In this document: positions 36,860-45,999 of the stretch, in pieces
How positions within the stretch are numbered: the stretch's first letter is position 1
Layout of the letters: the number at the start of each line of letters is the position of its first letter
NCBI GenBank assembly: GCA_902773005.1
Contig: CACYCS010000050.1
Span: 1 to 64,000 of the forward strand
Length of the DNA stretch: 64,000 nt
Reading direction: 5' to 3'
From: an uncultured Erysipelotrichaceae bacterium
Lineage (GTDB): Bacteria; Bacillota_I; Bacilli_A; RFN20; CAG-826
Made by a program: the position numbers and the translations under genes
The notes under the pieces: generated by a model
The model's database searches: none
What the model was told of the DNA's origin: nothing
The model's input: only the letters and a program-made list of their open reading frames with translations

Positions 36860-38698
36860 TCACATAATCCCCTCATTGTCGGTCTTCTTGACGATGTGAT
36901 TGGCCAAGATCACCAAGAAGCACCCAATCACTCCCTGGACGAGGCCTATCGCCGTGGCGCTGCCGAAATTACCATTGAGTAGGGAGGTGTATGAAATGCG
37001 CCCTACAACATCAACCGTCTGCGAAATCGTGGAGGTTATCTTGCCATTGGTCATCGCATAAATCTGATCGAAGTTGTCTCTCATGAGGTTGGAGATATCG
37101 AGAATCAGCTGTAGGCAAATGACGTTCATGATGCCGGGGAGCGTCACTGTGAAAGCTTGACGGATTGGACCGCAACCATCGATTCGCGCAGCTTCATATT
37201 GCTCGGGATCGATTTGGCACATTGCTGCGATATAAATCAACGCAGACCATCCCATACCCTTCCAAAGGGAGGACAAAGACAGCAAAGCCCACCAAGGTTC
37301 GGGAACGCTATACCAATCCGTCGTCAGCGCAAACAAACGATTCACAAGCCCGGTTTCCGAATTAAGCAGCGAGTAGAAGAGTCCACCTATAGCGACCCAG
37401 GACAGGAAATAAGGAATCATCGTCAAGCCTTGGAACATAGTCTTCGGCCGCTTGCTCCGCATCGAATTGATGAGCAAAGCTAGAATGAGAATAAAAGGAA
37501 GATTGGTCAGGATTCTTATGAGCGAAATGAAAATCGTGTTGCGGAATATGCGGTACATCTCAGGGGTGTTCTGAGCGGTGAAGATGCCGATTAAATAATC
37601 TGGCCCAACCCATTCGCTATTAAGCCCCTCAAGCAGTCGGTAATCCATGAACCCGGCGCTAAGCCATAGCATCGGGAGGTAACGGAATACAACCAAGAGA
37701 ACCAAAGCGGGGACAATGAGCACATAGAGCGTCTTGAACTTCAACAATCGCTTCATGTTCGTTTTCGAAAAAATTTCGGCAAACTTCCTTTTCGCGATTC
37801 CGAGATAGAGCACGGTAGCGAGAAGTATTCCCAAAACAATGAACCCAGAAATTGCATAGCGAGAAAGGTTCTGGCGATACACAAAATAGCCAAGGTAGAG
37901 ATCGAAATTTGCCAAAGTAGTCGATTCCGATGTCCGGGAAGTCGCTTTAATCGTCTTTATCGCTTTCGCGGAAACTGGATATATGGTCACGCGGTTACCT
38001 TCTACGACCACGTTCTTAATCTTTTCGCCACCCTTAGTAAGGGAGGAGTAATAGCACACGCTTCCATCTACCTTCACCGAAATGGACTCAATCATCGGGA
38101 GGTCGATGAGATTGAAATGAACAACATGATTGCCGCTGGATGTCATCGCTTTCTCGGCATCGACAAAAGCAAGGGGCTGACCCTGAGCAGTATTGAGGCA
38201 AAGAGAGTGCCCCAAAGCGGAGACCCTGAACAGGGATTCTGTGCCATCTGGGTATACCCGATTTAGGGCAACGCGGTCTTTCCCTTCGTAAAAATATTCA
38301 AGGTTTTCGCTTCGCGATTTGTCGATTTCAAAATATTGCTCTGATAAGCCGTAGTCAAACCCGCCCAAACCTTTCAGTTTATCGACCCGCCTAGTGGACA
38401 AGTCTACAAGGAAGGCATCATCGCTTTCGCGATAACCGTTCACGGTATAGTAGGCGTAATCATAATAATAACCGGAGGCGCTATTGAGTCGTTCAACATA
38501 ATCATTGAAATAGGAGGAGAAACTCGAAAGGTCAGGCGCCTCTTCGCTGACTTTCTCCTTTTTGACAGCCACCTCAACGCGAGCCTTACCGTCGCGCATA
38601 TTGCTCGTCCTAAGCAATGAGGCCGACCCGAAAAATACGCCGATCAGCGCAACGATGAATCCAGCGATGATCAATTTCTTTCGGGTCTTCGTTTTCAT
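36860..38698 (-). CDS. Sugar ABC transporter permease (LplB type) with a large ectodomain
   Basis: 612 residues, about twice the usual length. A membrane segment at about 9-29 is followed by roughly 245 residues outside the membrane without recognised motifs, then a segment at about 282-302, and then a standard LplB-like permease (about 320-612). This has the EAA loop EQYEAARIDGCGPIRQAFTV near 510 and the usual C-terminal segment ending in KKTDNEGIM. The extra domain could contact the binding lipoprotein or substrate. It lies 3 bp after the SGNH gene and 1 bp before the partner permease. Confidence 0.9.
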   Translation of the reverse strand: MKTKTRKKLIIAGFIVALIGVFFGSASLLRTSNMRDGKARVEVAVKKEKVSEEAPDLSSFSSYFNDYVERLNSASGYYYDYAYYTVNGYRESDDAFLVDLSTRRVDKLKGLGGFDYGLSEQYFEIDKSRSENLEYFYEGKDRVALNRVYPDGTESLFRVSALGHSLCLNTAQGQPLAFVDAEKAMTSSGNHVVHFNLIDLPMIESISVKVDGSVCYYSSLTKGGEKIKNVVVEGNRVTIYPVSAKAIKTIKATSRTSESTTLANFDLYLGYFVYRQNLSRYAISGFIVLGILLATVLYLGIAKRKFAEIFSKTNMKRLLKFKTLYVLIVPALVLLVVFRYLPMLWLSAGFMDYRLLEGLNSEWVGPDYLIGIFTAQNTPEMYRIFRNTIFISLIRILTNLPFILILALLINSMRSKRPKTMFQGLTMIPYFLSWVAIGGLFYSLLNSETGLVNRLFALTTDWYSVPEPWWALLSLSSLWKGMGWSALIYIAAMCQIDPEQYEAARIDGCGPIRQAFTVTLPGIMNVICLQLILDISNLMRDNFDQIYAMTNGKITSTISQTVDVVGRISYTSLLNGNFGSATAIGLVQGVIGCFLVILANHIVKKTDNEGIM

Positions 38699-38701
38699 TT
38701 C

Positions 38702-39382
38702 TTACAGCAGTTCCCCTTCCGTCAATATTCGTTCTGCAATGGCTCTCATGCCCTTATCGTTAGGGTGAATCGCAACGCCGGGGTGATCGAATTGTCCAAT
38801 TGCCTTATTTGATTCATCCGCGCCAATATCTCCGAGTTTAATAAGGGTATATCCCCGCTTTTCGCAAACCTCGTGGATCGGATCGTCAATCGTTTTCCAA
38901 CTCCAAAAATCATCGGTTACCAGAACCTTGGATTTTGGGCCAGCGAAATAGCGAATCATGTAGTCCCAATATGGCGCAAGCGGCTTCTTTTCCAATTGGT
39001 CGCGAACGCCCCAAACGTTTTCCGCAATGCGAATAACGACAATGTCGGCATCAAACTCCCTGGCCGCGTGATACTCTTCCAGGATTGCGCGATTCCAGTA
39101 TTCGCGCTCCCATTTCGACATCGAGCAGATGCAATAATCGACAGGGCCGTATTTTTGTTCAAGGGCATGGAGCATCACATGAACATAATCGTTCTCAATC
39201 GATGAGGCCGCCATGCCCCAATCGTGCGTCCATCCGATTTCAGGCTTTGGCATATGGCGAGTTATCGAATTACCGATGAAAGCAATCTTAAGACGACCGC
39301 CCTGTCGAACGATCTTCACTTGCTTATCGTCACTCACCTGCGCAAAGGACGAAACAGTATTTATTGCATTGTCGTTTTTCAT
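38702..39382 (-). CDS. SGNH/GDSL-type esterase
   Basis: 226-residue SGNH hydrolase. Block I is IAFIGNSIT, with the nucleophile Ser; the C-terminal HPGVAIHPNDKGM carries the catalytic His (and probably the acidic partner). There is no signal peptide. In polysaccharide loci such enzymes usually remove acetyl or other ester groups from oligosaccharides. I chose the Met at 39382, whose ATG overlaps the TGA of the isomerase gene (ATGA); an upstream Met at 39412 would add ten residues. The permease gene follows after 3 bp. Confidence 0.83.
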   Translation of the reverse strand: MKNDNAINTVSSFAQVSDDKQVKIVRQGGRLKIAFIGNSITRHMPKPEIGWTHDWGMAASSIENDYVHVMLHALEQKYGPVDYCICSMSKWEREYWNRAILEEYHAAREFDADIVVIRIAENVWGVRDQLEKKPLAPYWDYMIRYFAGPKSKVLVTDDFWSWKTIDDPIHEVCEKRGYTLIKLGDIGADESNKAIGQFDHPGVAIHPNDKGMRAIAERILTEGELL

Positions 39383-40824
39383 CTTACAATCACACTCTCT
39401 ATGCCAAGACAATCAGCAATCTTCTTAATGGTTTCCGCCCTATGTCCAATTCCCAAAGCATAATGATGAGTTGGGCCTTCTTTGCACCAGCGGACAATAA
39501 AATCTCTGGTATCTGGCGGGAAATAGCCACGAGTATTGGTATTTCCGGTCGGCGGGATTGGACCGTCTTTCGAATATCCTTCTCCAATAATGAATTTGAA
39601 TGTTCCGTCAGCCTTTTGGCCAATCCCCAGCATGGTGATCGGACCCTCTTTCAGCTTGAACTCAACCGAAGCGCCAGAGCCAGGCTTACCATGATATTTA
39701 ATAAGCGAGCGCAAAATCGGCTTGCCCTGAGCTATTTTGATATGATGGGGCCCGTCGTGCCCAATCAGGATGGTGTTATCTTCGAAATCAAATGGATGAA
39801 GCTCTGCGAACGAACCCCCAATGTCAAGTTTATCCATGATGAGCATTGCGATATTTGTCTTGATGTCAAATTCGCCGCACATAGGAATACCTTGGGCATT
39901 CAAAATCGAATTGCCTACAATCAAAGATGTAGCCACGGTTCGCTGAATGCTGCCCTCCGTTCCTTCATAGTAATATGCCATTCCATTTAAATGATGTTTG
40001 GCAACAAGCAGGTCGAGGGCGGCCGCCGATTTGGCCGATTGCAAAAGATCGTAATCGGTCAGTTTTCGTGTGACGGGATCGGATTTCGGATCCGGCATTT
40101 CGAATTCGGCTTTGATAAGTTCGACTTTCTTGCTTATCTCTTCTTCTGTGACTTCTTCGAAGCATCGAACAAGGTCATCGATCTCAAGAAGCGGGACATG
40201 TATGCCGAACGTGGAGGCAATCGCCGTTGGATCAGCATGCATGTCGTACATGGATTCAAGAACATGGCCCATCAGTGCAAGACGCGCGCCCTTGAGGCCG
40301 TGGAGCACTTTCGCGATGTCAGTCCACTCCTTGATTTTTTCATCCGCGCTTCCGTCATCATAAAGAGTTCCAAGAATAATGTCGGCTATCTTTTTGCCGA
40401 ATCGAATCGCAACGCCGCAAAATTCTGGAACCGAGCAGATTGAGTCGTTTTCCAGTTGCATGAAGGTATTGGCTTTCTCGTAGTCCATCGCCTTCCTAGG
40501 CTGTAGACCCACGAGGACAATCGGCGCAAGGGCAGCCCTCAAAATTGGCGCGAAAACGCTGCTTGTGGCGTAAGTGATCATGTTGCAGAAAATGACGTCT
40601 GGGGCAAAGGCGTTTATTTGTTGTGCCACGTCAAATGCTTTTTCCGAGGAATCGACGATTCCATAATTCGCAATCGTCACCTCATTGGCACCAATCTTTT
40701 TGCAAAGCTCGCCATGATAGACAAGCATCTTGTCCAACAGCCCGGGGAACTGTTCCCAATAAACACCGTGCGCGACTGCAAAAACCGCTATTTTGGCTTC
40801 TCTTTTGGCAACTCGCTCAATCAT
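39379..40824 (-). CDS. L-arabinose isomerase-like sugar isomerase
   Basis: 481-residue member of the L-fucose/L-arabinose isomerase fold, closest in layout to AraA. The four metal ligands expected from AraA appear in order: Glu in YYEGTEGSI, Glu in CGEFDIKT, His in IGHDGPHH and His in GPTHHYALG. It should interconvert an aldose and a ketose inside the cell. The overall sequence is divergent, so the substrate may not be arabinose. Start at 40824: GAGGA precedes it, it overlaps the WbsX gene by 8 bp, and the 49 upstream codons only shadow that gene. No kinase or epimerase for a classical arabinose pathway is present. Confidence 0.75.
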   Translation of the reverse strand: MIERVAKREAKIAVFAVAHGVYWEQFPGLLDKMLVYHGELCKKIGANEVTIANYGIVDSSEKAFDVAQQINAFAPDVIFCNMITYATSSVFAPILRAALAPIVLVGLQPRKAMDYEKANTFMQLENDSICSVPEFCGVAIRFGKKIADIILGTLYDDGSADEKIKEWTDIAKVLHGLKGARLALMGHVLESMYDMHADPTAIASTFGIHVPLLEIDDLVRCFEEVTEEEISKKVELIKAEFEMPDPKSDPVTRKLTDYDLLQSAKSAAALDLLVAKHHLNGMAYYYEGTEGSIQRTVATSLIVGNSILNAQGIPMCGEFDIKTNIAMLIMDKLDIGGSFAELHPFDFEDNTILIGHDGPHHIKIAQGKPILRSLIKYHGKPGSGASVEFKLKEGPITMLGIGQKADGTFKFIIGEGYSKDGPIPPTGNTNTRGYFPPDTRDFIVRWCKEGPTHHYALGIGHRAETIKKIADCLGIESVIVR

Positions 40825-41956
40825 TGTTGTTTTCCTCTTCGTCAAGAACGTTCTTAATGGCTTCCAAATAGGAATAGCCGTACCCTTTCTCCGGTTCCAA
40901 AAAATTCCCTTCCGTCCATTCGTTCCAAACGCAGGTAATGAAATGGGCTTTGCATTCGCCGCTAGAAACAAGGCGGTGCATCTTTCGGAACACGTTTCCG
41001 AAAGCGATTGGCGAAGGATTGTTCACAATCGCGTACCATGGGTAAACGTTCATGTTCTCATAGATTTCCGATTGAATGGTGCGCGGGCTTTGGTCGATGC
41101 CAGTCATAAGATGTGGAGCGGTCGGAATATCGTAATCGGCGATATCTTGCTTTGTAGCCTCATATCCAGCTTCCACAAAACTCCAATAGTCCATGGTTAG
41201 CCGCGCGTCTTTATATTTGATTGGCCACCAATAGCGAAGGTTCTCGTCGATGCCAAGTTCATTGAGGACTCTGTTAATGTCCGCATGATCGTCGAATACA
41301 TCTTCCATGATGGCGCCAACGGTGCAGAGATGAACTTCCCCCAGTCCTTTGTTGCGAACCCGCTGCCTGAAATCATCAAAAATGCGTCGGCATTCCAAAA
41401 TGCCACCCAGTTCGTGAACCAACTTTTCAACGTTGTAGATTGCAAAGAGAAGCTTTCCATCAATCCGGATGTAGTTTTCGCGCCAAAAGTATTTCGCAAT
41501 GAAGTCATTGGTGATGTCAACGAAATCCTTCTCAGTAACAGCTCCGCTTTTTAGCATCGGTGCGATGCCAACCCTTGGGGACGGATGAGCGTAAATGGCA
41601 TTGTGATTGCACCAAAGAATCGCGAATCCAAAATCCTTGGCATTCGGGGCGTGCAGGAATCCTTCATCAAGGCAACGTTCGCGATAGGGTCCATCGTCAT
41701 AATAATATGTATCAAAGATAAATCCCTTAATGCCGTATTGCTTAGCGCAAAGGATCTTTTTATCCATGACCGCGGGATCAGCTTCGTCCTCATAGCCCCA
41801 AAGAGGCACCAGAGGCTGATTATGGCCAGGGAAACGCGGGCGCGCACACTTTAGAACCTCCCATTCGGTCCAGCCTTTACCGTGCCAGATATCATTACGT
41901 CTATCTTGGTGCCAGTTGGGGAAATAGTATGCGTAAAGATCGATATGCTTGCTCAT
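40817..41956 (-). CDS. WbsX/GH99-like glycan-active protein
   Basis: 379 residues. The N-terminal AYYFPNWHQDRR, GWTEWEVLKCARPRFPGH and QYGIKGFIFDTYYY segments and the C-terminal WNEWTEGNFLEP with YGYSYLEAI match the WbsX family (GH99-like TIM barrel), which occurs in polysaccharide synthesis and degradation loci. The family is related to endo-alpha-mannosidases, but activity is seldom proven. No signal peptide, so it should act inside on imported chains. It is the first gene after the activase, behind a 114-bp gap that holds a copy of the site also found before the radical-enzyme gene. Confidence 0.82.
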   Translation of the reverse strand: MSKHIDLYAYYFPNWHQDRRNDIWHGKGWTEWEVLKCARPRFPGHNQPLVPLWGYEDEADPAVMDKKILCAKQYGIKGFIFDTYYYDDGPYRERCLDEGFLHAPNAKDFGFAILWCNHNAIYAHPSPRVGIAPMLKSGAVTEKDFVDITNDFIAKYFWRENYIRIDGKLLFAIYNVEKLVHELGGILECRRIFDDFRQRVRNKGLGEVHLCTVGAIMEDVFDDHADINRVLNELGIDENLRYWWPIKYKDARLTMDYWSFVEAGYEATKQDIADYDIPTAPHLMTGIDQSPRTIQSEIYENMNVYPWYAIVNNPSPIAFGNVFRKMHRLVSSGECKAHFITCVWNEWTEGNFLEPEKGYGYSYLEAIKNVLDEEENNND

Positions 41957-42037
41957 TAGTCACTCCTTCGGAAAAGGTTTTTGCTTCTAGATAGATTCTA
42001 TGACTAGAGAAAATCAATGGAATGGATAAACTGAATG

Positions 42038-42059
42038 ACAATGTGGATATTTTAAAGAT
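42038..42059 (-). promoter_or_regulatory. Candidate AraC-type operator before the WbsX-led operon
   Basis: 22-bp site ACAATGTGGATATTTT-AAAGAT, 82 bp upstream of the WbsX start. It matches 19 of 22 bases of the site at 44724-44745, in the same orientation and at about the same distance from the downstream gene. The rest of the 114-bp gap is AT-rich, fitting a promoter. Confidence 0.6.
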
Positions 42060-42070
42060 TGGTGATGAAT

Positions 42071-42805
42071 CTAAACTTCCAAAAGTATCGATTTTTTTCT
42101 ATTTTTTGAAACGTAAGTGTAGATTTTCTCAATCTCCAAACTATCAAGTGCTTGATAAGATTTCGAAGGAACAACTCCAAGTTTGAGTCTTTTTTCATTC
42201 ATGAGATTATGCGTGTTGAAAACCTCGGTTAAGGCGTTTGGATCATCCTCGATAAGTTGCAAGCGCGCCGCCACCTGTTCCATCGAGCCGTTCAGCGTAT
42301 TCATAATCAGCCTGTATCTGTGGGCTACCTTCGATTTTTTGAGTAAAGAAAGATTCTCAACGAACCAATCAAACCTGTCATAACCCAAAATGGATTCGGC
42401 GTCAGACTTGGTCCCCACTTTGATGTCAGCGCATATAAAGTCCGCGAGAGAAAGAGCGAGTCGAAATTTCTCCTTGGAGACGAACATCGACGTTTCGAAG
42501 CAAATGGTTATCCCGGTTTTGCGAAGATCTTCAATTAGTGGCCGAATCTCAAAAACGGAATTAATTGGTTCCCCGCCAGAAAACGTCACCCCACCATCTT
42601 TGCCGTAAAACGGGAGATCGCTAAGACACTCACCGAAAAGGCTCGGCAAGTCAGCGTCAAAAACCTCACCATTAGGGTAAACCCCTTCTGGATTGCAACA
42701 CCACGGACAGCGCAGCGGGCAGCCAAAAAGGAAGATCGTGGTCCGTATCCCTGGCCCATCATCTAGGCAAAAATGCTGTACATTAAAAACTTTGGCCACG
42801 GACAT
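42071..42805 (-). CDS. Glycyl radical enzyme activase (radical SAM)
   Basis: 244-residue radical SAM enzyme that puts the glycyl radical onto its partner. DDGPGIRTTIF is the activase signature, followed by the cluster motif CPLRCPWC (Cys29, Cys33, Cys36, CX3CX2C), FSGGEP and the later D-I-K segment. It has no ferredoxin-like insert with extra clusters after the first motif, so it belongs to the short, PFL-activase-like class. The gene overlaps the end of the radical-enzyme gene by 23 bp, making that the obvious substrate. Confidence 0.92.
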   Translation of the reverse strand: MSVAKVFNVQHFCLDDGPGIRTTIFLFGCPLRCPWCCNPEGVYPNGEVFDADLPSLFGECLSDLPFYGKDGGVTFSGGEPINSVFEIRPLIEDLRKTGITICFETSMFVSKEKFRLALSLADFICADIKVGTKSDAESILGYDRFDWFVENLSLLKKSKVAHRYRLIMNTLNGSMEQVAARLQLIEDDPNALTEVFNTHNLMNEKRLKLGVVPSKSYQALDSLEIEKIYTYVSKNRKKSILLEV

Positions 42806-44633
42806 TTTTCGCCCTTTCGATTAGGAGATCCTTATATTCGATTGGGAGGTCGTTGAAATAGCTGCTGAAGCCCCAAACGCGGACAATCAGATTCTCATGC
42901 CTTTCAGGGTGCAACTTTGCGTCAACAAGCGTCTCAAAGTTTGTCACGTTCATTTGGAACTCATAGGCTTGGCTATTACAGCATCCGCGGAGAAATTGCA
43001 GACCGAATTCGGGATGAGAAGAAAATAGGCTCGCATCGAAAAACGAATCGATTACATTTCCATTCACGCAGCGCGAAGGCAAGTCGAGGCTACGGAAAAA
43101 ATAGATAACATCCAGAGGAGAAGAGGCGAAGTCGTTGGAGACATGCACGCCATATGGGGCATTGGCTTTTCTTCCATCAAAAGACGCGGGGTTCTTGCTT
43201 CCATAGGCCAAGTAATTGGATGAGGACAACCCAAAGTAGAGCGACTCGCCATGGTCGCCAACGCGGCATTCAAGCACTGCGTCATTAGTAATCTTTAAAA
43301 CCCGATTCGTCATTTCGATGGCTGCCCGGCTGCGCGATCCAAAGCAATTGGTACGATCCACAAGCTGTTCAGAATCAAACCCCTCAAAATTGGCTTTGCG
43401 AATTGCGTTTAACTGCGCAATCGTCAGTTTTCCCTCTTTGAAGCAAAGGCGGTCAATTGCCAGAATGCCATTTACGCAATTTGATAAGCCCGTCGTTAAG
43501 AAGCCCACGTCATAATGGCACGCCCCACCACCTCCAATCGTCTTTTTCCTTTCTCTGCATGAGCGGATGAAAAGCGACTCGATTGGCTCTTCCTGCCAGG
43601 GGCCCGAGCGAAGCTTCGACAGTTTTTCCGAAATCGCATCTCTCAAGCAATCGAATACCCCGGAAAGACGATCTCCTCCTTTGCTTAGCATAAGTTCAAC
43701 CGCCTCGTTCAGTGCTTCAGCAAAGTTCAGGTCATAAAGATTATTTCTACTTACCGCCTTTCCACACGCAAAGGGCTCCCAACAAGCCGAAACGGCGTAA
43801 TTATGAGCGTCTTCCGCGGTATAACCTGCATCAATAAGGGCGGGAATGACGCGCTCGTCGTTCGCCATGATTGGGCTTCCCGACCCGCTTTCTATGAGTC
43901 TTGATGCAGAGGACAAAACGGAATCGGGCGTCTTTTGGGAATAACGTAGCATGAGCTTTGGATCTGGCAAATGCAGCTCGGTGAGCGCGGAAATAAACAA
44001 TTCGGTTAATCCATTCGATTGGTCGTTTCCCCTTTCGTCGGTTCCCCCAAGAATAATGATCTGTCCAGTGTCGCCCAGCAATTCGTTGCTCTTGTTTTTG
44101 TAATAGCGATGAAGTGTCAGGAGGAATTCTTTGATAATCTCGAGGCAATTGGCCCGTCCGCCTTCCGCGAAATACTTCAAAAGCCATTGGTCGAGCCTTC
44201 CTAGCCCGACTAAGTGATGTCCGAATTGCCACTGAAGCGAATTGATGAAAAGAATTCGTTGAAGGGCATCGAACATATCCGTGGCCTTTCTGAGTTTGAG
44301 GCCTAGCAGGGATTCCACTTGCCGTGGATCCGCACAAACGGAAGCACATCGGTCAATATAGTGGAAAAGACTTAATCGTAAATCGACATAACGCTTATCG
44401 AAACGAGCAAAATCGCCGAGCAATTCTGAAAGAGACGAATCAAGAACAATGGAGTAATCCAAACACATATTGGAAGCGGATAAGCCTTCAGCATCGAAAT
44501 TGAATTCTGGAGCAAGATAATAAAAGAATCGCCCCTCGCTTTTTGTTGGATGCAAGTCATCTAAAAGTCGACACGTGGATTTGAATTCATCTGCGTCAAA
44601 ATAGGTTCTTACGGCAATGCCTTTGGTATTCAT
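42783..44633 (-). CDS. Short, divergent glycyl radical enzyme
   Basis: 616-residue PFL-family enzyme, well under the usual 750-850. The active-site loop reads SACWEPFACGK with Cys284; the following Glu matches the C-x-E-P pattern of dehydratase/lyase types rather than the double Cys of pyruvate formate-lyase. The radical site lies in VRVWGFSSYF, with Gly588 near the C-terminus, where most families have VRVSGY. The first Met that follows GAGGAG at good spacing is at 44633; 15 extra codons upstream are possible. It heads the sugar locus, divergent from the AraC gene. It may eliminate a group from, or cleave, a sugar-derived compound; the substrate is unknown. Confidence 0.85.
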   Translation of the reverse strand: MNTKGIAVRTYFDADEFKSTCRLLDDLHPTKSEGRFFYYLAPEFNFDAEGLSASNMCLDYSIVLDSSLSELLGDFARFDKRYVDLRLSLFHYIDRCASVCADPRQVESLLGLKLRKATDMFDALQRILFINSLQWQFGHHLVGLGRLDQWLLKYFAEGGRANCLEIIKEFLLTLHRYYKNKSNELLGDTGQIIILGGTDERGNDQSNGLTELFISALTELHLPDPKLMLRYSQKTPDSVLSSASRLIESGSGSPIMANDERVIPALIDAGYTAEDAHNYAVSACWEPFACGKAVSRNNLYDLNFAEALNEAVELMLSKGGDRLSGVFDCLRDAISEKLSKLRSGPWQEEPIESLFIRSCRERKKTIGGGGACHYDVGFLTTGLSNCVNGILAIDRLCFKEGKLTIAQLNAIRKANFEGFDSEQLVDRTNCFGSRSRAAIEMTNRVLKITNDAVLECRVGDHGESLYFGLSSSNYLAYGSKNPASFDGRKANAPYGVHVSNDFASSPLDVIYFFRSLDLPSRCVNGNVIDSFFDASLFSSHPEFGLQFLRGCCNSQAYEFQMNVTNFETLVDAKLHPERHENLIVRVWGFSSYFNDLPIEYKDLLIERAKNVRGQSF

Positions 44634-44723
44634 TTGCATCTCCTCGGGATTATTTGGAAACCGCTGTTCCTTCGGCATGATTATCGTTCAATCCATTGGC
44701 TGGAACTACCTACAAAGCAAAGA

Positions 44724-44745
44724 ACAATGTGGATTTTTTCAAGAT
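44724..44745 (-). promoter_or_regulatory. Candidate AraC-type operator between araC-like and radical-enzyme genes
   Basis: 22-bp site ACAATGTGGATTTTTT-CAAGAT in the 124-bp divergent gap, 91 bp before the radical-enzyme start and just ahead of the regulator's start. It matches the site at 42038-42059 at 19 of 22 positions. Confidence 0.6.
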
Positions 44746-44757
44746 GGTTTTCCTATA

Positions 44758-45699
44758 ATGATTTTGATGAAAATAGCGACAGTGCAATTTGAAGAAATCA
44801 ATCCGTTCGTCCGCTTTTGCGCAAAGCAGACGTTCTTTATGGAAAGTTTTTGGGCCAAAGAAGAGGTCGTTAACCTCGATCATAGAATCTATTACTGTCA
44901 ATCGGGGGAAGCGGACTTGCTAATCGATGGAAAAAGCCACCATCTCAAGCCAAAAACTCTAGTTTTGTGGCAGGCAGGACATCGGTATAAGTGCGTTCCA
45001 ACGGGCGGAGAGAGATGCGCTTGCTTTACGTGCAATTTCGACTTCACCTCATCATTTCGAACATTGAAAACGCCAATCGCCCCAATACGGGTTGCAGATT
45101 TTAGGCAAGGCATGGTTTTGGAATGCGTCCGCTTCTCCGATTACGACCCCTTCAACCAGATTGTATATGTGGAGAATTTCAATGAAGGAGAAGACATATT
45201 TCCTCGTATGCGCGAAATTTATAACGCCGACCTAAAATATGCCCATTTCGAACTGAAAACAGCCTTTTGTCAATTGCTAATTGCGGTAAAGGACGCTACC
45301 TTATGGGGCGAGAGCAAAAATGCTAAATCCAGAGCGGGCATGCAAATCATAGATTTTATCAAGGCCCATTATCGCGAGAATCTTTCGAATGCGGATGTAG
45401 CAAAGGCTTTTTCGTATCATCCCAATTATGTGTCCGTGCTCATAGGGAAGGAGACTGGATGCTCCCTTCATAATTTTCTCATCAAGTATCGTCTAAGGAA
45501 GGCGATAGGCTATTTGAATACCTCAACGATGTCTATCCGCGAGATCTGTGAAGCTGTCAATATCCCTGACCCACGTTATTTTTCGCGATTATTCAAAAAA
45601 TACTATGGGTACTGTCCGACTGAAGCCAGAGGCAAAGCCGGCGCTAATATACTCCAAGCCCTTGATACCGAGCAAAGCCCGACCGATTTTGGGAAATAA
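44758..45699 (+). CDS. AraC-family transcriptional regulator
   Basis: 313-residue regulator. The N-terminal half (about 20-130) looks like a cupin sugar-sensing domain (YYCQSGEADLLIDGKSHHL then LVLWQAGHRYKC). The C-terminal 100 residues carry two helix-turn-helix motifs, with NADVAKAFSYHPNYVSVLIG and IREICEAVNIPDPRYFSRLFKKYYGYCPTE, the AraC signature. It is divergent from the glycyl radical enzyme, so it most likely controls the locus in response to its sugar. The start is uncertain: 44758 or 44767. Starting at 44617 would overlap the divergent gene. Confidence 0.87.
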   Translation: MILMKIATVQFEEINPFVRFCAKQTFFMESFWAKEEVVNLDHRIYYCQSGEADLLIDGKSHHLKPKTLVLWQAGHRYKCVPTGGERCACFTCNFDFTSSFRTLKTPIAPIRVADFRQGMVLECVRFSDYDPFNQIVYVENFNEGEDIFPRMREIYNADLKYAHFELKTAFCQLLIAVKDATLWGESKNAKSRAGMQIIDFIKAHYRENLSNADVAKAFSYHPNYVSVLIGKETGCSLHNFLIKYRLRKAIGYLNTSTMSIREICEAVNIPDPRYFSRLFKKYYGYCPTEARGKAGANILQALDTEQSPTDFGK

Positions 45700-45885
45700 A
45701 CGGGTTTCTAATATGCTTTGGCCGATATTTTTAGGAATGGCGACTCATCTAAAAGGCATTTCTTGACTCGAAAGACGCCGAAATTTCTCACAGGTTTGTT
45801 AATAGAGCGTCGGGCCGAGGTCATATCAAATTGCGTGTAAAGATCTTTGCGGCCCCAATAGATCAAGACCAATAAATGGCATCTA

Positions 45886-45919
45886 CGCGGTGAAAAGACA
45901 AAAAGTGCGTTTCACCGCG
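45886..45919. repeat. 34-bp inverted repeat, copy 1
   Basis: CGCGGTGAAA, a 14-base spacer, then TTTCACCGCG: perfect 10-bp arms. The spacer shares its central AAAAAGT and final CG with copy 2. Copies are 114 bp apart, both upstream of the ATPase gene at 46047. Confidence 0.8.
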
Positions 45920-45999
45920 CTGAATTATCTATTCCCAACATTATTTAGACGCTGTCGCATATTTTCATTGATTTAATTGTATTTCCATATGATAATTTA

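Noticed and set aside
39379-39382. Possible Mollicute-type code with TGA as Trp
   Set aside because: TGA is used here as a stop in an ATGA overlap, and many other genes in the window also end in TGA.
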